DNA from: Amycolatopsis camponoti
GTDB taxonomy: Bacteria; Actinomycetota; Actinomycetes; Mycobacteriales; Pseudonocardiaceae
Length of the DNA stretch: 64,000 nucleotides
Assembly: GCF_902497555.1 (NCBI RefSeq)
Contig: NZ_CABVGP010000003.1
Coordinates: forward strand, 1,550,001 to 1,614,000
Reading direction: 5' to 3'
Shown: one piece after another, positions 48,924 to 58,286 of the stretch
Numbering within the stretch: position 1 is the first letter of the stretch
How the letters are laid out: every line of letters starts with the position of its first letter
The notes under the pieces: model-generated
The model's input: only the letters and a program-made list of their open reading frames with translations
Databases searched by the model: none
What the model was told of the DNA's origin: nothing
Program-made: the position numbers and the translations under genes

Positions 48924-50096
48924 ATGGGGACTCCGATGGTGGCAGGCCGGACCAGGTCGATGGGCGCGCTGTTCGCGGGCGTCGCACTGCTCAACACGGC
49001 CACGGTCGGCCTGGGCACCGCGGCGACGCTGATCGTCGCCGCGGGCAACGGGCCGGGCTGGAGCGGGCTGCCGAGCGTCGCGAACGTGCTCGGCACGGCC
49101 GCCGGGGCACTCGGAGCGGGCCTGCTTCTGCCGGGGCACGGCCGCCGTCGCGTCCTGGCCGCCGGCTACGGCGTCGCCGCGGCCGGGGCGCTGATCGCGT
49201 TCGCCGGGGCGCTGACGACGTCGCTGGTGCCGCTCCTGCTCGGCATCCTGCTGGTCGGCCTCGGCAACGGCGGCGCGCAGCTGTCGCGCTACCTGGCTGC
49301 CGACCTCTACCCGGAGGAACGCCGGGGCCGCGCGCTCTCGAACGTCGTCTGGGCCGGGACCGTCGGCGCTCTCGCCGGCCCGGCGCTGATGGCCCCGGCG
49401 GCGAACGTCGTCACCGGCTTCGGCTGGCCGGCGCTGTCCGGGCCGGTCGCGGTCGCGGTGCTGGCCACGGCGGGCGCGGCGCTGGCGGCCGCGTTCCTTC
49501 CGCGGCACGTCCCGCCCCCGCGGGACGAGCCGGTGGCCGCGCCGGTGCGCGCGACCGGCGTCGCGCGGCCCCTGGTCGCGATGGTCGCCGCGCAGCTCAC
49601 GATGGTCGCGGTGATGACCATGACGCCCGTGCAGCTGGAGGACCACGGGCACGGGCTCGACGTCGTCGGCTGGGTGCTGAGCGCGCACCTGATCGGGATG
49701 TTCGCGCTGGCGCCGCTGTCCGGCCGGATCGCCGACCGCTGGGGGCCGCGCGTCACGATCAACGCGGGTCTCGGCGTCCTGGCGCTGTCGACGGCGACCG
49801 CGCTGGCGGCCCCGACCGCGCACACGTCCGGGCTGCCGGTGGCGCTGTTCTTACTGGGGTACGGCTGGAACCTGGTGTTCGTCGGCGGCAGTGCGCAGCT
49901 GAGCCGCGACCTCGCGCCGGAGACGCGCAGCCGGGTGCAGGGCACCGTGGACGCGGTGGTCTGGTCCGCGTCCGCTTTGGCCGGTTTGGGGTCAGGACAG
50001 CTGTTGGCGGGCGGCGGGTATGCGCTCGTCGCCGTCGTCGGCGGGGTGCTGGCGCTGCTTCCGTTGGCCCTGACGGCATCCCGTCACGGCCGGTAG
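48924..50096 (+). CDS. MFS transporter
   Basis: Protein of 390 residues with about 12 hydrophobic segments. The major-facilitator loop LADLYPEERRGRALSNVVWAG between segments 4 and 5 and GRIADRWGPRVTINAGLGVLAL (motif A in the second half) are visible; it begins with segment 1 at MGALFAGVALLNTATVGLG. It is probably an efflux or uptake carrier with an unknown substrate. ATG at 48924 is chosen since an upstream in-frame GTG at 48858 would add a basic 22-residue extension lacking a membrane helix. Divergent from the Lrp/AsnC regulator. Confidence 0.82.
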   Translation: MGTPMVAGRTRSMGALFAGVALLNTATVGLGTAATLIVAAGNGPGWSGLPSVANVLGTAAGALGAGLLLPGHGRRRVLAAGYGVAAAGALIAFAGALTTSLVPLLLGILLVGLGNGGAQLSRYLAADLYPEERRGRALSNVVWAGTVGALAGPALMAPAANVVTGFGWPALSGPVAVAVLATAGAALAAAFLPRHVPPPRDEPVAAPVRATGVARPLVAMVAAQLTMVAVMTMTPVQLEDHGHGLDVVGWVLSAHLIGMFALAPLSGRIADRWGPRVTINAGLGVLALSTATALAAPTAHTSGLPVALFLLGYGWNLVFVGGSAQLSRDLAPETRSRVQGTVDAVVWSASALAGLGSGQLLAGGGYALVAVVGGVLALLPLALTASRHGR

Positions 50097-50157
50097 CCGG
50101 GTCGTTGTCGGCAAATCTCTCGTCGCAGTGCCCGCGGTGCGCTGGCGAAGATGGGCC

Positions 50158-50799
50158 GTGGCTGACTCTGTGCCCTTCACGGACAACTTCTCGGACCTCT
50201 CCAACACGCAGGGGTACCAGTTCGAGTTCCGGTGCGAACGCTGTGGCAACGGTTTCCGTTCCGCGTTCCAGCGCGACAACATGGAAACCGGGCGAAGCGT
50301 GCTTCGCACGGTCGGCTCGTTCTTCGGCGGGACGCTGAGGGACCTGAGCAACTCGGCCGACCAGTGGCGCTACGACCGCGCGACGAACTCGCCGGCGAAG
50401 GACCGCGCGCTGGCGGCGGCGGTCAAGGAGATCACCCCGAGCTTCCGCCAGTGCCGCGGCTGCGGCGACTGGATGTGCCAGGACCAGTGCTGGAACGAGG
50501 AGATCGGGCAGTGCCTGCGCTGCTCGCCGAGCGTCGCCGAGGAGATCTCGCGGGCGCAGGCGTCGGCGCAGCGCGACCAGATCTGGGACAAGGCCCGCGA
50601 GAAGGACTGGACGTCCGATCTCGACCTCGAGACCCGCGCGAAGGTCACCTGCCCGGGCTGCGGCCTGAAGGCCGAGGGCGGCAAGTTCTGCTCGTCGTGC
50701 GGCACTTCGCTGGCGCTCAAGGTCGGCTGCGGCGGCTGCGGGAGCGAGGGCAACAAGCCCGGCGCCCTGTTCTGCTCGGACTGCGGTTCCAAGCTCTGA
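50158..50799 (+). CDS. Multi-zinc-ribbon protein of unknown function
   Basis: Protein of 213 residues with no signal peptide or membrane segment. It contains several zinc-ribbon cysteine pairs: FRCERC near the start, FRQCRGC, MCQDQC and CLRC in the centre, then CPGC, CSSC, CGGC and CSDC near the C-terminus. The N-terminal part FRCERCGNGFRSAFQRDNMETG and a Gly-rich stretch follow a family I know only as uncharacterised zinc-ribbon proteins. The C-terminal double ribbon is like those of zinc-ribbon domain-containing membrane or scaffold proteins. The GTG at 50158 is preferred. It converges with the GNAT gene; intergenic gap 42 bases. Confidence 0.75.
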   Translation: MADSVPFTDNFSDLSNTQGYQFEFRCERCGNGFRSAFQRDNMETGRSVLRTVGSFFGGTLRDLSNSADQWRYDRATNSPAKDRALAAAVKEITPSFRQCRGCGDWMCQDQCWNEEIGQCLRCSPSVAEEISRAQASAQRDQIWDKAREKDWTSDLDLETRAKVTCPGCGLKAEGGKFCSSCGTSLALKVGCGGCGSEGNKPGALFCSDCGSKL

Positions 50800-50841
50800 C
50801 CGGAGCTACGTAAGGGTGAAGACCCAAAGTCGTCGCGTGCG

Positions 50842-51321
50842 TCAGCTGAGGGCCTTCGCGAACCAGCGCTCGGCGAACTGCCCTTCGTTGAAGGGCTCGA
50901 CCTCGGCGTAGCCGATCTTCGCGTAGAGCGCGCGGGCCTCGACGAGGTCGTGGCGGGTGTCGAGCCGCATGAGGCTCGAGCCGAGCTGCCGGGCCGCGTC
51001 CTCGGCGGCCGTCACCAGGACCGGGGCGAGCCCCGAGCCGCGGTGGCCCGGCTTGACGAACACCTTCGTCAGCTCGCTGACCCCCGGCGCGACCACGCGG
51101 GTGCCGGCGCAGCCCGCGGCCTCGCCGTCGCGGTAGCCGACGACGAACGCCCCGGTGGGCGGCACCAGGTCGGTCCCGGGTTCCTCGGCCACGTAGCGCG
51201 TGAGCTCGGCTTCGGTGATCGGACGTCCGTAGTAGCGCGAAGCGACTTCGTCCATGTACTCGCGCATGATCGCGACGGCGTCCGGATGAGCGACGTCGAT
51301 CTGGGTGATCTTCCAGTTCAC
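50842..51321 (-). CDS. GNAT-family N-acetyltransferase
   Basis: Protein of 159 residues and one GNAT domain: VVAPGVSELTKVFVKPGHRGSGLAPVLV contains the acetyl-CoA loop (R-G-S-G-L-A), followed by AEDAARQLGSSLMRLDTRHDLVEARALYAKIGYAEVEPF. It should acetylate a small molecule or peptide, substrate unknown. The start GTG at 51321 (VNWKITQIDVAHPD) gives the normal domain length; the reading frame extends further upstream but that part is not protein-like. It faces the zinc-ribbon gene. Confidence 0.85.
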   Translation of the reverse strand: MNWKITQIDVAHPDAVAIMREYMDEVASRYYGRPITEAELTRYVAEEPGTDLVPPTGAFVVGYRDGEAAGCAGTRVVAPGVSELTKVFVKPGHRGSGLAPVLVTAAEDAARQLGSSLMRLDTRHDLVEARALYAKIGYAEVEPFNEGQFAERWFAKALS

Positions 51322-51379
51322 GTCCTCATCCTGGGGCCGCTGTCCAGCGAATTCGGCCGGCCCCCGGCACGATGGGGAG

Positions 51380-51601
51380 ATGACGACTGTCACGAAGCGC
51401 CTGACGGTGGTGGCCGTCGTGCTGATCACGGTGGGAGCGATCCTGCTGTCGGTGGGCGCGCTCGGCTTCCGGTCCGACGAGCAGGCCGACGCCAACATCG
51501 GCGCGGGGTTCGCCCTGCTGGCCGGGCCGTACATCGTCGGGCTGGGCCTGGTGTTCGCCCTCTCGGCCGGGCTGACGCACTGGACTACCCGGCGCCGGTG
51601 A
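51380..51601 (+). CDS. Small two-segment membrane protein
   Basis: Protein of 73 residues, MTTVTKRLTVVAVVLITVGAILLSVG, a short loop (FRSDEQADAN), and a second hydrophobic segment (GFALLAGPYIVGLGLVFALSAGL) before a basic HWTTRRR end. It has a good ribosome site (GGGGAG) before the ATG. No family recognised. Its last 17 bases overlap the converging gene at 51585. Confidence 0.65.
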   Translation: MTTVTKRLTVVAVVLITVGAILLSVGALGFRSDEQADANIGAGFALLAGPYIVGLGLVFALSAGLTHWTTRRR

Positions 51602-52208
51602 CCCCCGGGGCCCACAGTGCCGCGGGGAGCCGCTCGGCCAGTTCGGTGAGGAACTCGGCCTCGGCGATGATGGTCTCCCGCGTCGCGCACCCCGGCGCCC
51701 AGGTCCGCGCCGACCCGTGCTCCACCACGACGTTCCGCTGCCCGAACCGCGGGTTCGCCGCCAGCCACTGACCCAGCGCGCCCTCGAGCCGCGAGTCCGG
51801 CGGCAGCGTCGGCATCGACAGCGCTTTCCCCGGCACGATCCGCAGCTCCGGGCACGGCGGCACGGCCACCTGCGTGACGTGGATGTCGCGGAAACCCGTG
51901 TGGTCGTCGGAGCGGCGGTACGACTCGCGCGTGTCGACCGCGATCGCCGGGCGGTCGCGGTGACGGAACTCCACCCACGCCGCGCGGGTGCTCTCCGTCA
52001 GCGGCCGGCCCGAGGGGTGGGCCACGCCGAACGTCGGGGACGGCCCCGGCCCGACGCCGCTGTGGAACGTCCCGCCGCGCTCCGCCGCGAACGCCTTGAA
52101 CCAGTGCTCCTGGCGTCCTGCCACGAACTTGCTGTTCGAGCGCCACCAGATCGCCCCGGCCACCGCGACCACGACGACGCCGATGAGCACGGCGACCACC
52201 GTCACCAT
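51585..52208 (-). CDS. Membrane-anchored protein, last gene of the WXG cassette
   Basis: Protein of 207 residues. One N-terminal membrane segment (TVVAVLIGVVVVAVAGAIWW) and a soluble domain with paired basic and aromatic residues (VEFRHRDRPAIAVDTRESYRRSDDHTGFRDIHVTQVAVPPCPELRIV) and a WLAANPRFGQR segment. No known family. The ATG at 52208 overlaps the stop of the upstream WXG gene (ATGA), so it is co-translated with it. It might be an anchor or immunity-like partner for the secreted protein, but this is speculation. Confidence 0.65.
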   Translation of the reverse strand: MVTVVAVLIGVVVVAVAGAIWWRSNSKFVAGRQEHWFKAFAAERGGTFHSGVGPGPSPTFGVAHPSGRPLTESTRAAWVEFRHRDRPAIAVDTRESYRRSDDHTGFRDIHVTQVAVPPCPELRIVPGKALSMPTLPPDSRLEGALGQWLAANPRFGQRNVVVEHGSARTWAPGCATRETIIAEAEFLTELAERLPAALWAPGVTGAG

Positions 52209-53461
52209 CAGAAGTCCAGCTCCGTCCGGGTTTCCTCGTCGGACTGGTCCTCGCCGGTCGAGCCGTAGCCGCTGGCCTTCTTGGCGTTTTTGGTGTGGCT
52301 GTTCAGCTTTCCGAGGTGGTCGTTGACGTTCTTCGCGTCGTTGTCGCTCGGGTTGGCCGGGTTGAACCCCAGCACGCCCTTGACCGCCGCTTCGCCGCCC
52401 TTCTTCAGGGCCTCTTCGGCGCCCGTCTTCAGGATCGACGGCTTGTACTGGATGTTGCCGGCCGCGTCCTTGACCGGGTTCTCCCACGCCTTCGCCCAGC
52501 GCTTGCCGAGCATGCCGTCCTCGCCCATCGTCTTTTCGAGCAGCGTCTTGCCCGAGTTCTTCTCGGCGATCTCCGACAGCTTCGTCGCGGTCTTGCCCTC
52601 GGCGAGCTTCTGGCCGAGCTTCGTGGCGGCCAGCTTGTCCTTGAGCTTCTTCAGCCAGTCCAGCACCTTCTGCAGGATTTCCCGCAGTTTCGACACCTTC
52701 TGCGTGGTCCGCGCGGTCGTCGCGACGGCTTCGCCCTCGGTGGCCGCGCCCGCCGCCGCCGTCGACGCGCCGCAGGTCGGCACCGCGGCCGCCAGCGCCG
52801 GCACCCACAGCATGACCAGCCACGTGATGAACTCGGTGAGGATCGCCTTGATGAGCTCCTCGATGAAGCTCATCAGCATGCTGTTCAGCTGCAGCATCTG
52901 CGCGAGGTCACCGGACTTGCCGGCGACGCCGCCGATGCCGTGCGCGAACTCGCCGAGCGACGTCCTCGCCGCGTTGGCAGCGTCGCCCTGCCAGCCCTTG
53001 AGCCTCTCGTCGGCCACCTGGCCGAAGTTCTTGGACAGCTGGTCCAAACCGGTCGCGATCGCGCCGAAGTTCTCCGCCGCGACGCCGAGCGCGGGGCCGT
53101 CGCCGCTGACGAAGTGGATCGCGTCCTGCACCGGCTGGACGACGCCGATCAGGAAGTTCAGCCCCTGCCCGACCAGCCAGCCGAGCGGGTCGGTGGCGAT
53201 GTCGGTGATGGTGCTGGAGCTCGACTGGATGAAGCCCGCCGTGTCGGTCGCGATCGTGCCCAGGCCGAGCGTGATGTCGGCGCCGTCCGGGTGCGGCGCG
53301 GTCACCGCCTTGGCCACCGACACGAAGTCCTTGCCGACGGTCACCGCGCCGCCGACGAACGGCGTCGCCTTGACGGCGTTGCCGACGTTCATCCCGAGCA
53401 CGGTGGCCGGGTCGTCGGACTTGACGGTGATCCCGCTCGCGACGTCTTCCACCTCTGCCAC
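52208..53461 (-). CDS. Large WXG-type putative type VII secretion substrate
   Basis: Protein of 417 residues. Residues about 1-125 are Gly/Ala-rich with short hydrophobic helices, then a WXG100-like region about 125-205 with Trp157-Gln-Gly and a helical hairpin. A hydrophobic segment (207-226) follows, then a basic coiled C-terminus (about 255-417: LDWLKKLKDKLAATKLGQKLAEGK, EKNSGKTLLEKTMG, KGVLGFNPANPSDNDAKNVNDHLGK). The C-terminus resembles helical toxin-like tails without an enzyme motif I can name. GTG start with GGGGGA six bases upstream. Its stop overlaps the membrane-protein gene. Confidence 0.72.
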   Translation of the reverse strand: MAEVEDVASGITVKSDDPATVLGMNVGNAVKATPFVGGAVTVGKDFVSVAKAVTAPHPDGADITLGLGTIATDTAGFIQSSSSTITDIATDPLGWLVGQGLNFLIGVVQPVQDAIHFVSGDGPALGVAAENFGAIATGLDQLSKNFGQVADERLKGWQGDAANAARTSLGEFAHGIGGVAGKSGDLAQMLQLNSMLMSFIEELIKAILTEFITWLVMLWVPALAAAVPTCGASTAAAGAATEGEAVATTARTTQKVSKLREILQKVLDWLKKLKDKLAATKLGQKLAEGKTATKLSEIAEKNSGKTLLEKTMGEDGMLGKRWAKAWENPVKDAAGNIQYKPSILKTGAEEALKKGGEAAVKGVLGFNPANPSDNDAKNVNDHLGKLNSHTKNAKKASGYGSTGEDQSDEETRTELDF

Positions 53462-53472
53462 TTGCGTCCCCC

Positions 53473-53820
53473 TCAGTGCTTCGGCTCGCGCGGACCGTCG
53501 AGCAGGACCTCGACCTGGCCGAAGAACGCCGTGTGGTCGTCTTCGACGCCCTGGTAGACGTTCGCCGCGTCGGTGAACTTGCCCTGGGCCGAGGTCAGGC
53601 CGTCGGCCATCGACGCCAGCAGCTCGTGCAGCTCCCGCAGCGTCTCGTCGTACCCCTGCTTGGTGAAGATGCCGACGACGCCCCACGACTTGTCGCCGAC
53701 GTCGGCCTGGCCCACCTTCTCGGTGATCTTCGCGCCCTGCTCCCGGTACTTGCCGAGGTCGCCGACGTACCCGCGCAGTGCGTCGACCTCCACCTGGTAA
53801 CCGCCGGCTCCGTCGGGCAT
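53473..53820 (-). CDS. EspC-like (DUF2580) type VII secretion-associated protein
   Basis: Protein of 115 residues, helical, with no signal peptide. It begins MPDGAGGYQVEVDALRGYVGDLGKYREQG and ends VYQGVEDDHTAFFGQVEVLLDG. The pattern resembles the EspC/DUF2580 family of small WXG100-like proteins exported by ESX-type systems. No W-X-G is present in the usual centre, but KSWGVVG comes close. The ATG overlaps the stop of the upstream YbaB-like gene (ATGA). Twelve bases separate it from the large WXG gene. Confidence 0.75.
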   Translation of the reverse strand: MPDGAGGYQVEVDALRGYVGDLGKYREQGAKITEKVGQADVGDKSWGVVGIFTKQGYDETLRELHELLASMADGLTSAQGKFTDAANVYQGVEDDHTAFFGQVEVLLDGPREPKH

Positions 53821-54374
53821 CAGTCCTCCTCGTCGAACAGGGTGCGGAGGAAGGTGTCGCCCGCGGACCCGGCCGCGGGCGGTACCTGCGGCGGTTGCGG
53901 CGCGTCGGCCTGGCGCAGCACCCGCTCCTCGGAGAAGTCCTCGGCGGGGGCCGGCGGCGCCGGCGTTCCTTCCGCCAGCTTCGACCGCATTTCCTCGACG
54001 GTGGTTCCGAACACGACGGCCTGGGTCTCGAGGACCTGGTCGACGAGGCCGAGGTTGTCGCCCAGGTGCTCCTCGACGAGCACCGCCTGCCGGCGGGCCG
54101 CCTCGCCGACGGCTTCGCGCAGCGTCGTCAGCAACACCGCCGACAGCGCCTTCGGGCCCTTCGCGAGCGCCGCGTCCGTGAACTCGACGTCGAGGACCGC
54201 GCCGCCCGGCCCGGTGACCACGGTCACGCCGCCGTCCGGCGAGGATGCTCTCGCCCGCAGCTCGGTCAGCCCCTGCCGCATCGCGCCGACGCCGGCGAAC
54301 CGGTCGTCGACGTTCCGGATGCTCGACTGGAACCGCTCGAACTCGGCTACCAGCTGGTCGAACTCGCCCGACAT
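53820..54374 (-). CDS. YbaB/EbfC family DNA-binding-like protein
   Basis: Protein of 184 residues. The central part (VTVVTGPGGAVLDVEFTDAALAKGPKALSAVLLTTLREAVGEAARRQ) matches YbaB/EbfC proteins, which bind DNA as dimers; the first about 40 residues form a coiled coil (FDQLVAEFERFQSSIRNVDDRF). A longer C-terminal Pro-rich tail, not in E. coli YbaB, is present. Such paralogues are common beside WXG100 genes in actinobacteria, where they may be chaperones or partners rather than regulators. ATG at 54374 with GGAGGG eight bases upstream; an in-frame start further out would be unusual. Confidence 0.8.
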   Translation of the reverse strand: MSGEFDQLVAEFERFQSSIRNVDDRFAGVGAMRQGLTELRARASSPDGGVTVVTGPGGAVLDVEFTDAALAKGPKALSAVLLTTLREAVGEAARRQAVLVEEHLGDNLGLVDQVLETQAVVFGTTVEEMRSKLAEGTPAPPAPAEDFSEERVLRQADAPQPPQVPPAAGSAGDTFLRTLFDEED

Positions 54375-54538
54375 CCTCTTGGCCCTCCCCGCTCGCCCGG
54401 TGCTCGCCACCCATCGTGACGCCTCGGTGGCGGTGTGACGCACGGAACGCCCGATCCGATCCCTCTGCGTCACCCGACCGGGTAATGGGTAGGTTTCCGG
54501 CCGCAAGGGGAAGCAGGGATGAGCGCTAGGAGTGCGTG

Positions 54539-54694
54539 ATGAGCAGCAACGAAGGGGCCGCGGGGCCCGACGAAGAGAAGAAGTCGACCGGTAGCCACGC
54601 GGCGCCGGAGGGGGCGGGCGTGCACCCGCTCATCGACCTCTCGCGCGACCCGAACCCGGGCAAGCCGGACCACGCGAAGCCCGACGAAGACTGA
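54539..54694 (+). CDS. Short acidic disordered protein
   Basis: A reading frame of 51 residues, [19 protein letters not shown] to the end HAKPDED, rich in Asp, Glu, Pro and Gly with no hydrophobic core. AGGAG lies six bases ahead of the ATG, which is the best evidence for translation. It is transcribed away from the WXG cassette. No family is known to me; treat as a candidate. Confidence 0.45.
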   Translation: MSSNEGAAGPDEEKKSTGSHAAPEGAGVHPLIDLSRDPNPGKPDHAKPDED

Positions 54695-55278
54695 TCCGCC
54701 GCGGGTCGTGTGCCCGGAGGGTCGGGTCGGGTACCTGGAGGGGGCCGGGTCGCGTGCCGGGGGAGTCGGCTCGCGTACCCGGAGGGGCGGCCGGTGAGCC
54801 GGCCGCCTGGGTACGCGACCCGACCACCTGGGTACGTGGCCGGGCTCGGAACATTCCGCAGGCCGGGTGTGTTGTTCAGGGTGTGGCCGGCAGCCCTGGC
54901 CCCGTCGGGTCCGGGAGCGGCCGGTACCGGAAAGCGTTGCGCCGCTTCGGCGCGACCGGACTCCGGGACATCCCGCCACTGGCCGGTGTCCGGAGGTACG
55001 CTGGAGGTTCGCCAGCCTACGGACCCCCCGCCGCGTTCCGTCCGGACCCGGGCGGGTATCTTTGGAGACCGTGCCCGGCATGCGTCGGGCCGCTCCGCGT
55101 GCCGTGCGGCATGGGCGGGGTGCTCAGGCACCCGGTCACCGGCTTCGGCAGGTCGGGGTTCCGACGGAAAATCCCTCCGGGAAGTTACCGGTCGACAGAC
55201 CGTGACGCGGGCCGACACGCCCGACCGCGGGGGCCGGTGAAGACACGAAGAAGCAGATCACGACAGGAAGCTGGTCCA
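54695..55278. other. Intergenic region before the str operon
   Basis: Nearly 600 bases without a convincing gene. The left part (54702-54843) holds short GC-rich repeats listed separately. The right part should carry the str operon promoter and rpsL leader, but no clear -35/-10 pair was found. Confidence 0.55.
54702..54843. repeat. Cluster of about 21-base GC-rich repeats
   Basis: Four imperfect direct copies of CGGGTCGCGTACCCGGAGGG start at 54702, 54723, 54746 and 54767. Two inverted partial copies (CCTGGGTACGCGACCCG at 54806-54822, CCTGGGTACGTGGCCGG at 54827-54843) follow. The spacing of 21-23 bases is close to two turns of DNA. Confidence 0.7.
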
Positions 55279-55653
55279 TTGCCCACGATCCAGCAGCTGG
55301 TCCGCAAGGGCCGCCAGGACAAGGCTGCCAAGCAGAAGACCGCGGCCCTCAAGGGGAGCCCGCAGCGGCGTGGCGTGTGCACTCGCGTGTACACCACGAC
55401 CCCCAAGAAGCCGAACTCGGCGCTTCGCAAGGTCGCGCGTGTGAAGCTGACCAGCGGCATCGAGGTCACCGCCTACATCCCCGGTGAGGGCCACAACCTG
55501 CAGGAGCACTCGATGGTGCTCGTGCGTGGTGGTCGTGTGAAGGACCTTCCGGGTGTCCGTTACAAGATCATCCGCGGTTCGCTCGACACGCAGGGTGTCA
55601 AGAACCGCAAGCAGGCGCGCAGCCGGTACGGCGCGAAGAAGGAGAAGAGCTAA
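55279..55653 (+). CDS. rpsL: Ribosomal protein uS12
   Basis: Protein of 124 residues from a TTG start with CAGGAAGC upstream. It opens [15 protein letters not shown] and carries [22 protein letters not shown] and [19 protein letters not shown]. Lys43 and Lys88, the positions changed in streptomycin-resistant mutants, are both Lys here. It sits at the 30S decoding centre. Its stop overlaps rpsG by one base (TAATG). Confidence 0.98.
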   Translation: MPTIQQLVRKGRQDKAAKQKTAALKGSPQRRGVCTRVYTTTPKKPNSALRKVARVKLTSGIEVTAYIPGEGHNLQEHSMVLVRGGRVKDLPGVRYKIIRGSLDTQGVKNRKQARSRYGAKKEKS

Positions 55654-56123
55654 TGCCCCGCAAGGGTCCGGCCCCGAAGCGGCCGCTGATCTCCGACCCC
55701 GTCTACGCCTCCCCGCTGGTCACCCAGCTGGTGAACAAGGTGCTGAAGGACGGGAAGCGGTCCCTGGCCGAGCGCATCGTGTACGGCGCGCTCGAAGGCG
55801 CTCGCGAGAAGACGGGCACCGACCCGGTCGTCACGCTGAAGCGCGCCCTCGACAACGTGAAGCCCACCATCGAGGTGAAGAGCCGCCGCGTCGGTGGTGC
55901 CACCTACCAGGTGCCGATCGAGGTCAAGCCGGGTCGCTCCACCACGCTGGCCCTGCGCTGGCTGGTCTCCTTCTCGCAGGCTCGCCGCGAGAAGACGATG
56001 ATCGAGCGCCTGCAGAACGAGCTCCTGGACGCTTCCAACGGCCTCGGTGCCTCCGTGAAGCGTCGCGAGGACACGCACAAGATGGCCGAGTCCAACCGGG
56101 CCTTCGCGCACTACCGCTGGTGA
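55653..56123 (+). CDS. rpsG: Ribosomal protein uS7
   Basis: Protein of 156 residues, full length: [51 protein letters not shown] and the helical C-terminus [15 protein letters not shown]. It nucleates assembly of the 30S head and, in E. coli, represses the str operon. Shares one base with rpsL; 63 bases before fusA. Confidence 0.98.
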   Translation: MPRKGPAPKRPLISDPVYASPLVTQLVNKVLKDGKRSLAERIVYGALEGAREKTGTDPVVTLKRALDNVKPTIEVKSRRVGGATYQVPIEVKPGRSTTLALRWLVSFSQARREKTMIERLQNELLDASNGLGASVKRREDTHKMAESNRAFAHYRW

Positions 56124-56186
56124 TGACTGCCCGGCTGTCGACCAAGCCATGCCGGGCCCCAAGCTTGAGAACAGGGGAACACTCTC

Positions 56187-58286
56187 GTGGCACGTGAAGT
56201 GCTGACCGACCTGAACAAGGTCCGCAACATCGGCATCATGGCCCACATCGACGCCGGCAAGACGACCACCACCGAGCGGATCCTGTTCTACACCGGGGTC
56301 AACTACAAGATCGGTGAAGTCCACGACGGCGCCGCCACCATGGACTGGATGGAGGAGGAGCAGAAGCGGGGCATCACCATCACCTCGGCTGCGACCACCA
56401 CCTTCTGGGACGACCACCAGATCAACATCATCGACACTCCGGGCCACGTCGACTTCACCGTCGAGGTGGAGCGCAACCTCCGGGTGCTCGACGGTGCGGT
56501 CGCCGTCTTCGACGGCAAGGAAGGCGTCGAGCCGCAGTCCGAGCAGGTCTGGCGGCAGGCGGACAAGTACGACGTCCCGCGCATCTGTTTCGTCAACAAG
56601 ATGGACAAGCTGGGCGCGGACTTCTACTACACCGTGAAGACCATCGTGGAGCGCCTCGGCGTCCGCCCGCTGGTCATCCAGCTGCCGATCGGCGCCGAGA
56701 ACGACTTCGAAGGCGTCGTCGACCTGGTCCGCATGAAGGCGCTGACCTGGCGCGGCGAGGTCCAGAAGGGCGAGGACTACTCGATCGAGGACATCCCGGC
56801 CGAGCTGGCCGAGCTGGCCGCCGAGTACCGCGAGAAGCTCGTCGAGACCGTCGCCGAGGCGGACGACGCGCTGATGGAGAAGTTCCTGGAGGGTGAGGAG
56901 CTCACGGAAGCCGAGATCAAGGCCGGCATCCGCAAGCTCACCATCACCAGCCAGGTCTTCCCGGTGCTGGCCGGTTCCGCGTTCAAGAACAAGGGCGTGC
57001 AGCCCATGCTCGACGCGGTCATCGACTACCTGCCGACCCCGCTGGACGTCCCGGCCGTCGAGGGCCTGCTGCCCGACGGCGAGACCGTGGCCACCCGCAA
57101 GGCGTCGGTCGACGAGCCGTTCGCCGCGCTCGCGTTCAAGATCGCCGCGCACCCGTTCTTCGGCAAGCTGACCTACATCCGGGTGTACTCGGGCAAGGTC
57201 GCCGCCGGGGCGCAGGTCGTCAACGCGACCAAGGAGCGCAAGGAGCGCATCGGGAAGATCTTCCAGATGCACTCCAACAAGGAGAACCCGGTCGACGACG
57301 CCCAGGTCGGCCACATCTACGCGGTCATCGGCCTGAAGGACACCACCACGGGTGACACCCTGGCGGACCCGCAGAACCCGATCGTGCTGGAGTCGATGAC
57401 GTTCCCCGAGCCGGTCATCCGGGTCGCGATCGAACCGAAGACGAAGGCCGACCAGGAGAAGCTGTCCCTGGCGATCCAGAAGCTGGCCGAAGAGGACCCG
57501 ACGTTCCAGGTCAAGCTGGACGAGGACACCGGCCAGACGATCATCGCGGGTATGGGTGAGCTGCACCTCGAGGTGCTGGTGAACCGGATGAAGTCCGACT
57601 ACAAGGTCGAGGCGAACATCGGTAAGCCGCAGGTCGCCTACCGCGAGACGATCAAGAAGACTGTGGACAAGCTCGACTACGTCCACAAGAAGCAGACCGG
57701 TGGTTCCGGCCAGTTCGCGAAGGTCATCGTGAAGCTGGAGCCGCTGGAGCGCACCGACGGCGCGCTCTACGAGTTCGACAACAAGGTGTCCGGTGGCCGC
57801 GTGCCGCGGGAGTACATCCCGTCGGTCGACGCGGGCGCCCAGGACGCGATGCAGTACGGCGTCCTGGCCGGCTACCCGCTCGTCGGGTTGAAGTTCACCC
57901 TGTTGGACGGTGCGTACCACGAGGTCGACTCTTCGGAGATGGCGTTCAAGATCGCCGGTTCCATGGCGATGAAGGAAGCCGCGAAGAAGGCCCACCCCGT
58001 GATCCTGGAGCCGATGATGGCGGTCGAGGTGACCACGCCCGAGGACTACATGGGTGACGTCATCGGTGACCTCAACTCCCGCCGTGGTCAGATCCAGGCC
58101 ATGGAGGAGCGGGCGGGCATCCGCGTCGTGAAGGCGCTGGTCCCGCTGTCGGAGATGTTCGGCTACGTCGGTGACCTCCGGTCCCGCACCCAGGGCCGGG
58201 CGAACTACTCCATGTTGTTCGACTCCTACGCCGAGGTTCCCGCGAACGTCGCGAAGGAAATCATCGCGAAGGCGACGGGGGAGTAA
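56187..58286 (+). CDS. fusA: Elongation factor G
   Basis: Protein of 699 residues. G-domain motifs [24 protein letters not shown] and [10 protein letters not shown]; domains II-V follow with [13 protein letters not shown], and the C-terminal [14 protein letters not shown]. Catalyses tRNA-mRNA translocation with GTP hydrolysis and helps ribosome recycling. The GTG start follows AGGGGAAC. Between rpsG and tuf in the usual order. Confidence 0.99.
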   Translation: MAREVLTDLNKVRNIGIMAHIDAGKTTTTERILFYTGVNYKIGEVHDGAATMDWMEEEQKRGITITSAATTTFWDDHQINIIDTPGHVDFTVEVERNLRVLDGAVAVFDGKEGVEPQSEQVWRQADKYDVPRICFVNKMDKLGADFYYTVKTIVERLGVRPLVIQLPIGAENDFEGVVDLVRMKALTWRGEVQKGEDYSIEDIPAELAELAAEYREKLVETVAEADDALMEKFLEGEELTEAEIKAGIRKLTITSQVFPVLAGSAFKNKGVQPMLDAVIDYLPTPLDVPAVEGLLPDGETVATRKASVDEPFAALAFKIAAHPFFGKLTYIRVYSGKVAAGAQVVNATKERKERIGKIFQMHSNKENPVDDAQVGHIYAVIGLKDTTTGDTLADPQNPIVLESMTFPEPVIRVAIEPKTKADQEKLSLAIQKLAEEDPTFQVKLDEDTGQTIIAGMGELHLEVLVNRMKSDYKVEANIGKPQVAYRETIKKTVDKLDYVHKKQTGGSGQFAKVIVKLEPLERTDGALYEFDNKVSGGRVPREYIPSVDAGAQDAMQYGVLAGYPLVGLKFTLLDGAYHEVDSSEMAFKIAGSMAMKEAAKKAHPVILEPMMAVEVTTPEDYMGDVIGDLNSRRGQIQAMEERAGIRVVKALVPLSEMFGYVGDLRSRTQGRANYSMLFDSYAEVPANVAKEIIAKATGE

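Noticed and set aside
54702..54843. CRISPR array
   Set aside because: Repeats are adjacent and imperfect with no unique spacers, and no cas gene is nearby.
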